Source: Rhizobium sp. NZLR1
GTDB lineage: Bacteria; Pseudomonadota; Alphaproteobacteria; Rhizobiales; Rhizobiaceae
Direction: 5' to 3'
NCBI RefSeq assembly: GCF_017357385.1
Contig: NZ_CP071637.1
Span: 62,001-126,000, forward strand
DNA length: 64,000 nt
The translations under genes were made by a program, and so were the position numbers. Position 1 is the first letter of the stretch, and each line of letters starts with the position of its first letter. Shown in pieces: positions 62,996 to 64,000 of the stretch. The notes beneath the pieces were generated by a model. It did not search any database. It saw nothing but the letters and a program-made list of their open reading frames with translations, and had not been told where the DNA came from.

Positions 62996-63742
62996 ATGGA
63001 AAACCAAGTCATTCTGATCACTGGCGGCCTGACCGGCATCGGTCGGGCAACGGCGGTCGCCGCTGCACAAGCGGGCCATACAGTCGTCGTGTCAGGTCGC
63101 AACAGCGAGACCGGCGAGGCATTGGTCAACAGTTTGCGTGCCGCCGGCGCCGAGGCTGAGTTCGTTCGCGCCGACGTCCGCAACGACGACGATGTTCGCG
63201 CGCTCATCGACCATACCGTCAGCCGGTTCGGCCGGATCGATGCAGCCATCAACAACGCCGGCACGGAAGGCACGCCCGGCCCGATCGGCGATCAGACCGG
63301 TGAAAGCTATGCCCAGACCTTCGACACTAACGTCCTCGGCACGTTGCTGAGCCTGAAGCACGAGCTGCGCATCATGCAGAACCAGGGCCATGGAAGCATC
63401 GTCAACATCTCGTCAACCTATGGCCATGAGGGTGCTGCCGGCGCTTCGATCTACTCGGCCAGCAAGCACGCTGTGGAAGGCCTCACCAAATCCGCGGCTC
63501 TCGAAGCGGCACCACATGGGGTCCGTGTCAATGCGGTGGCACCGGGACCGACCGATACGGGCATGCTCGATCGCTTCACGGGTTCCGAAGACCGGAAGTC
63601 AGCCCTTGCGAGGTCTGTGCCGCTCGGCCGTGTCGGCAAGCCCGATGAACTTGCCGCAGCAATTCTGTTTCTCGCATCACCCGCCGCATCCTTCGTGACG
63701 GGGCAGATCGTTACCGTTGACGGCGGCAAGACGGCTGGCTGA
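62996..63742 (+). CDS. SDR-family oxidoreductase
   Basis: A 248-residue classical [43 protein letters not shown], catalytic Ser in [15 protein letters not shown] (Tyr-Lys) and GGKTAG end. Close in type to glucose-1-dehydrogenase-like/short-chain enzymes next to LysR genes. GGAAAAGGAAACC precedes the ATG. An alpha/beta hydrolase gene follows 33 bases downstream, probably same unit. Confidence 0.92.
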   Translation: MENQVILITGGLTGIGRATAVAAAQAGHTVVVSGRNSETGEALVNSLRAAGAEAEFVRADVRNDDDVRALIDHTVSRFGRIDAAINNAGTEGTPGPIGDQTGESYAQTFDTNVLGTLLSLKHELRIMQNQGHGSIVNISSTYGHEGAAGASIYSASKHAVEGLTKSAALEAAPHGVRVNAVAPGPTDTGMLDRFTGSEDRKSALARSVPLGRVGKPDELAAAILFLASPAASFVTGQIVTVDGGKTAG

Positions 63743-63775
63743 TTTTCTCAACCGATTTCACACATGGGCTCTGCT

Positions 63776-64000
63776 ATGACCAACTATACCCACGATACCG
63801 TCCCGACGCAGTTCGTCGAGGCCAACGGCATCCGCTTCGCCTACCTCCGGTTCGGCAAGCAAGGCGGCATACCGCTTGTCTTCAACCAACATTACAAAGG
63901 CACGATGGATAACTGGGACCCGGCTGTGACCGATGGGCTTGCCCGGGACCGCGAGGTGATCCTGTTCAACAATGCCGGCGTGGCGAACTCATCCGGTGAG
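63776..64000 (+). CDS. alpha/beta hydrolase, 5' part only
   Basis: From ATG at 63776: MTNYTHDTVPTQFVEANGIR and FAYLRFGKQGGIPLVFNQHY, then VTDGLARDREVILFNNAGVA. This is the start of an alpha/beta-fold hydrolase (epoxide hydrolase or haloperoxidase type); the N-terminal strands and the GIRFAYLRFG motif are typical. The nucleophile elbow lies beyond the window end, so the gene is incomplete here. Confidence 0.75.
   Translation, partial: MTNYTHDTVPTQFVEANGIRFAYLRFGKQGGIPLVFNQHYKGTMDNWDPAVTDGLARDREVILFNNAGVANSSGE

Noticed and set aside
1..64000. CRISPR arrays, rRNA genes, or a replication origin
   Set aside because: No regularly spaced repeats, no rRNA-like sequence and no repABC or dnaA-type genes were seen.

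Overview
The window looks like an accessory replicon (megaplasmid or chromid) or a genomic-island-rich stretch of a member of the Rhizobiaceae (Rhizobium, Sinorhizobium or Agrobacterium type). The inference rests on GC-rich coding bias, an alphaproteobacterial LexA box, GGAAC-N16/17-CGTT promoters of the EcfG general-stress type, SyrB-like proteins, several DUF982/DUF3606/DUF1236 small proteins typical of rhizobia, a LOV/HWE histidine kinase, twin Ku genes and an imuA-imuB-dnaE2 cassette. I see no rRNA, ribosomal-protein or replication genes, and many genes are broken.

Layout. 0.1-6.2 kb: membrane adenylate/guanylate cyclase, a small membrane protein with an HlyD-type adaptor, an alpha/beta-hydrolase lipoprotein and a DUF2721 membrane protein. 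6.3-12.6 kb: a scrap zone with an IS3 orfA remnant, a frameshifted IS6-family element, gene fragments (stress protein, superfamily-I helicase, Cys-rich exported protein, two DUF4440 halves), one intact stress-type short-chain dehydrogenase, and an AT-rich stretch with two minus-strand terminators. 11.4-24 kb: stress and signalling block with a receiver protein, two HWE kinases (one a LOV photoreceptor), two Ku proteins, a phospholipase D-like enzyme, YidB, Hsp20 behind a ROSE-like RNA thermometer, and DUF982. 23.9-33.6 kb: SOS-type module (HMCES/YedK-like protein, LexA box, imuA, imuB, dnaE2). The last 15 codons of dnaE2 are separated from the gene by a 3.17-kb insertion with about 80-bp terminal inverted repeats that carries a dead tyrosine recombinase plus PNPOx, TauE/SafE and HIT genes.

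33.6-46.5 kb: cold-shock proteins, a methyl-accepting chemotaxis protein, a FecR / CHASE2-GGDEF-EAL pair with a frameshift in a G7 tract, a glycosyltransferase, BON and DUF1236 proteins. 46.5-51 kb: acyltransferase, dihydrofolate reductase-like protein and two SyrB-like proteins. 51-64 kb: a detoxification/redox region of short-chain dehydrogenases, NmrA-like proteins, NTF2-like proteins, alpha/beta hydrolases and a GST, arranged around MarR, TetR and LysR regulators with visible operator palindromes. Several of these genes are frameshifted.

Functionally the window combines perception (cyclase, chemoreceptor, LOV and HWE kinases, c-di-GMP-type protein), stress output (Ku end joining, translesion synthesis, Hsp20, EcfG-like promoters) and xenobiotic handling. 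The many single-base lesions suggest either real decay of an accessory region or residual assembly error, and this should be kept in mind for each frameshifted gene.
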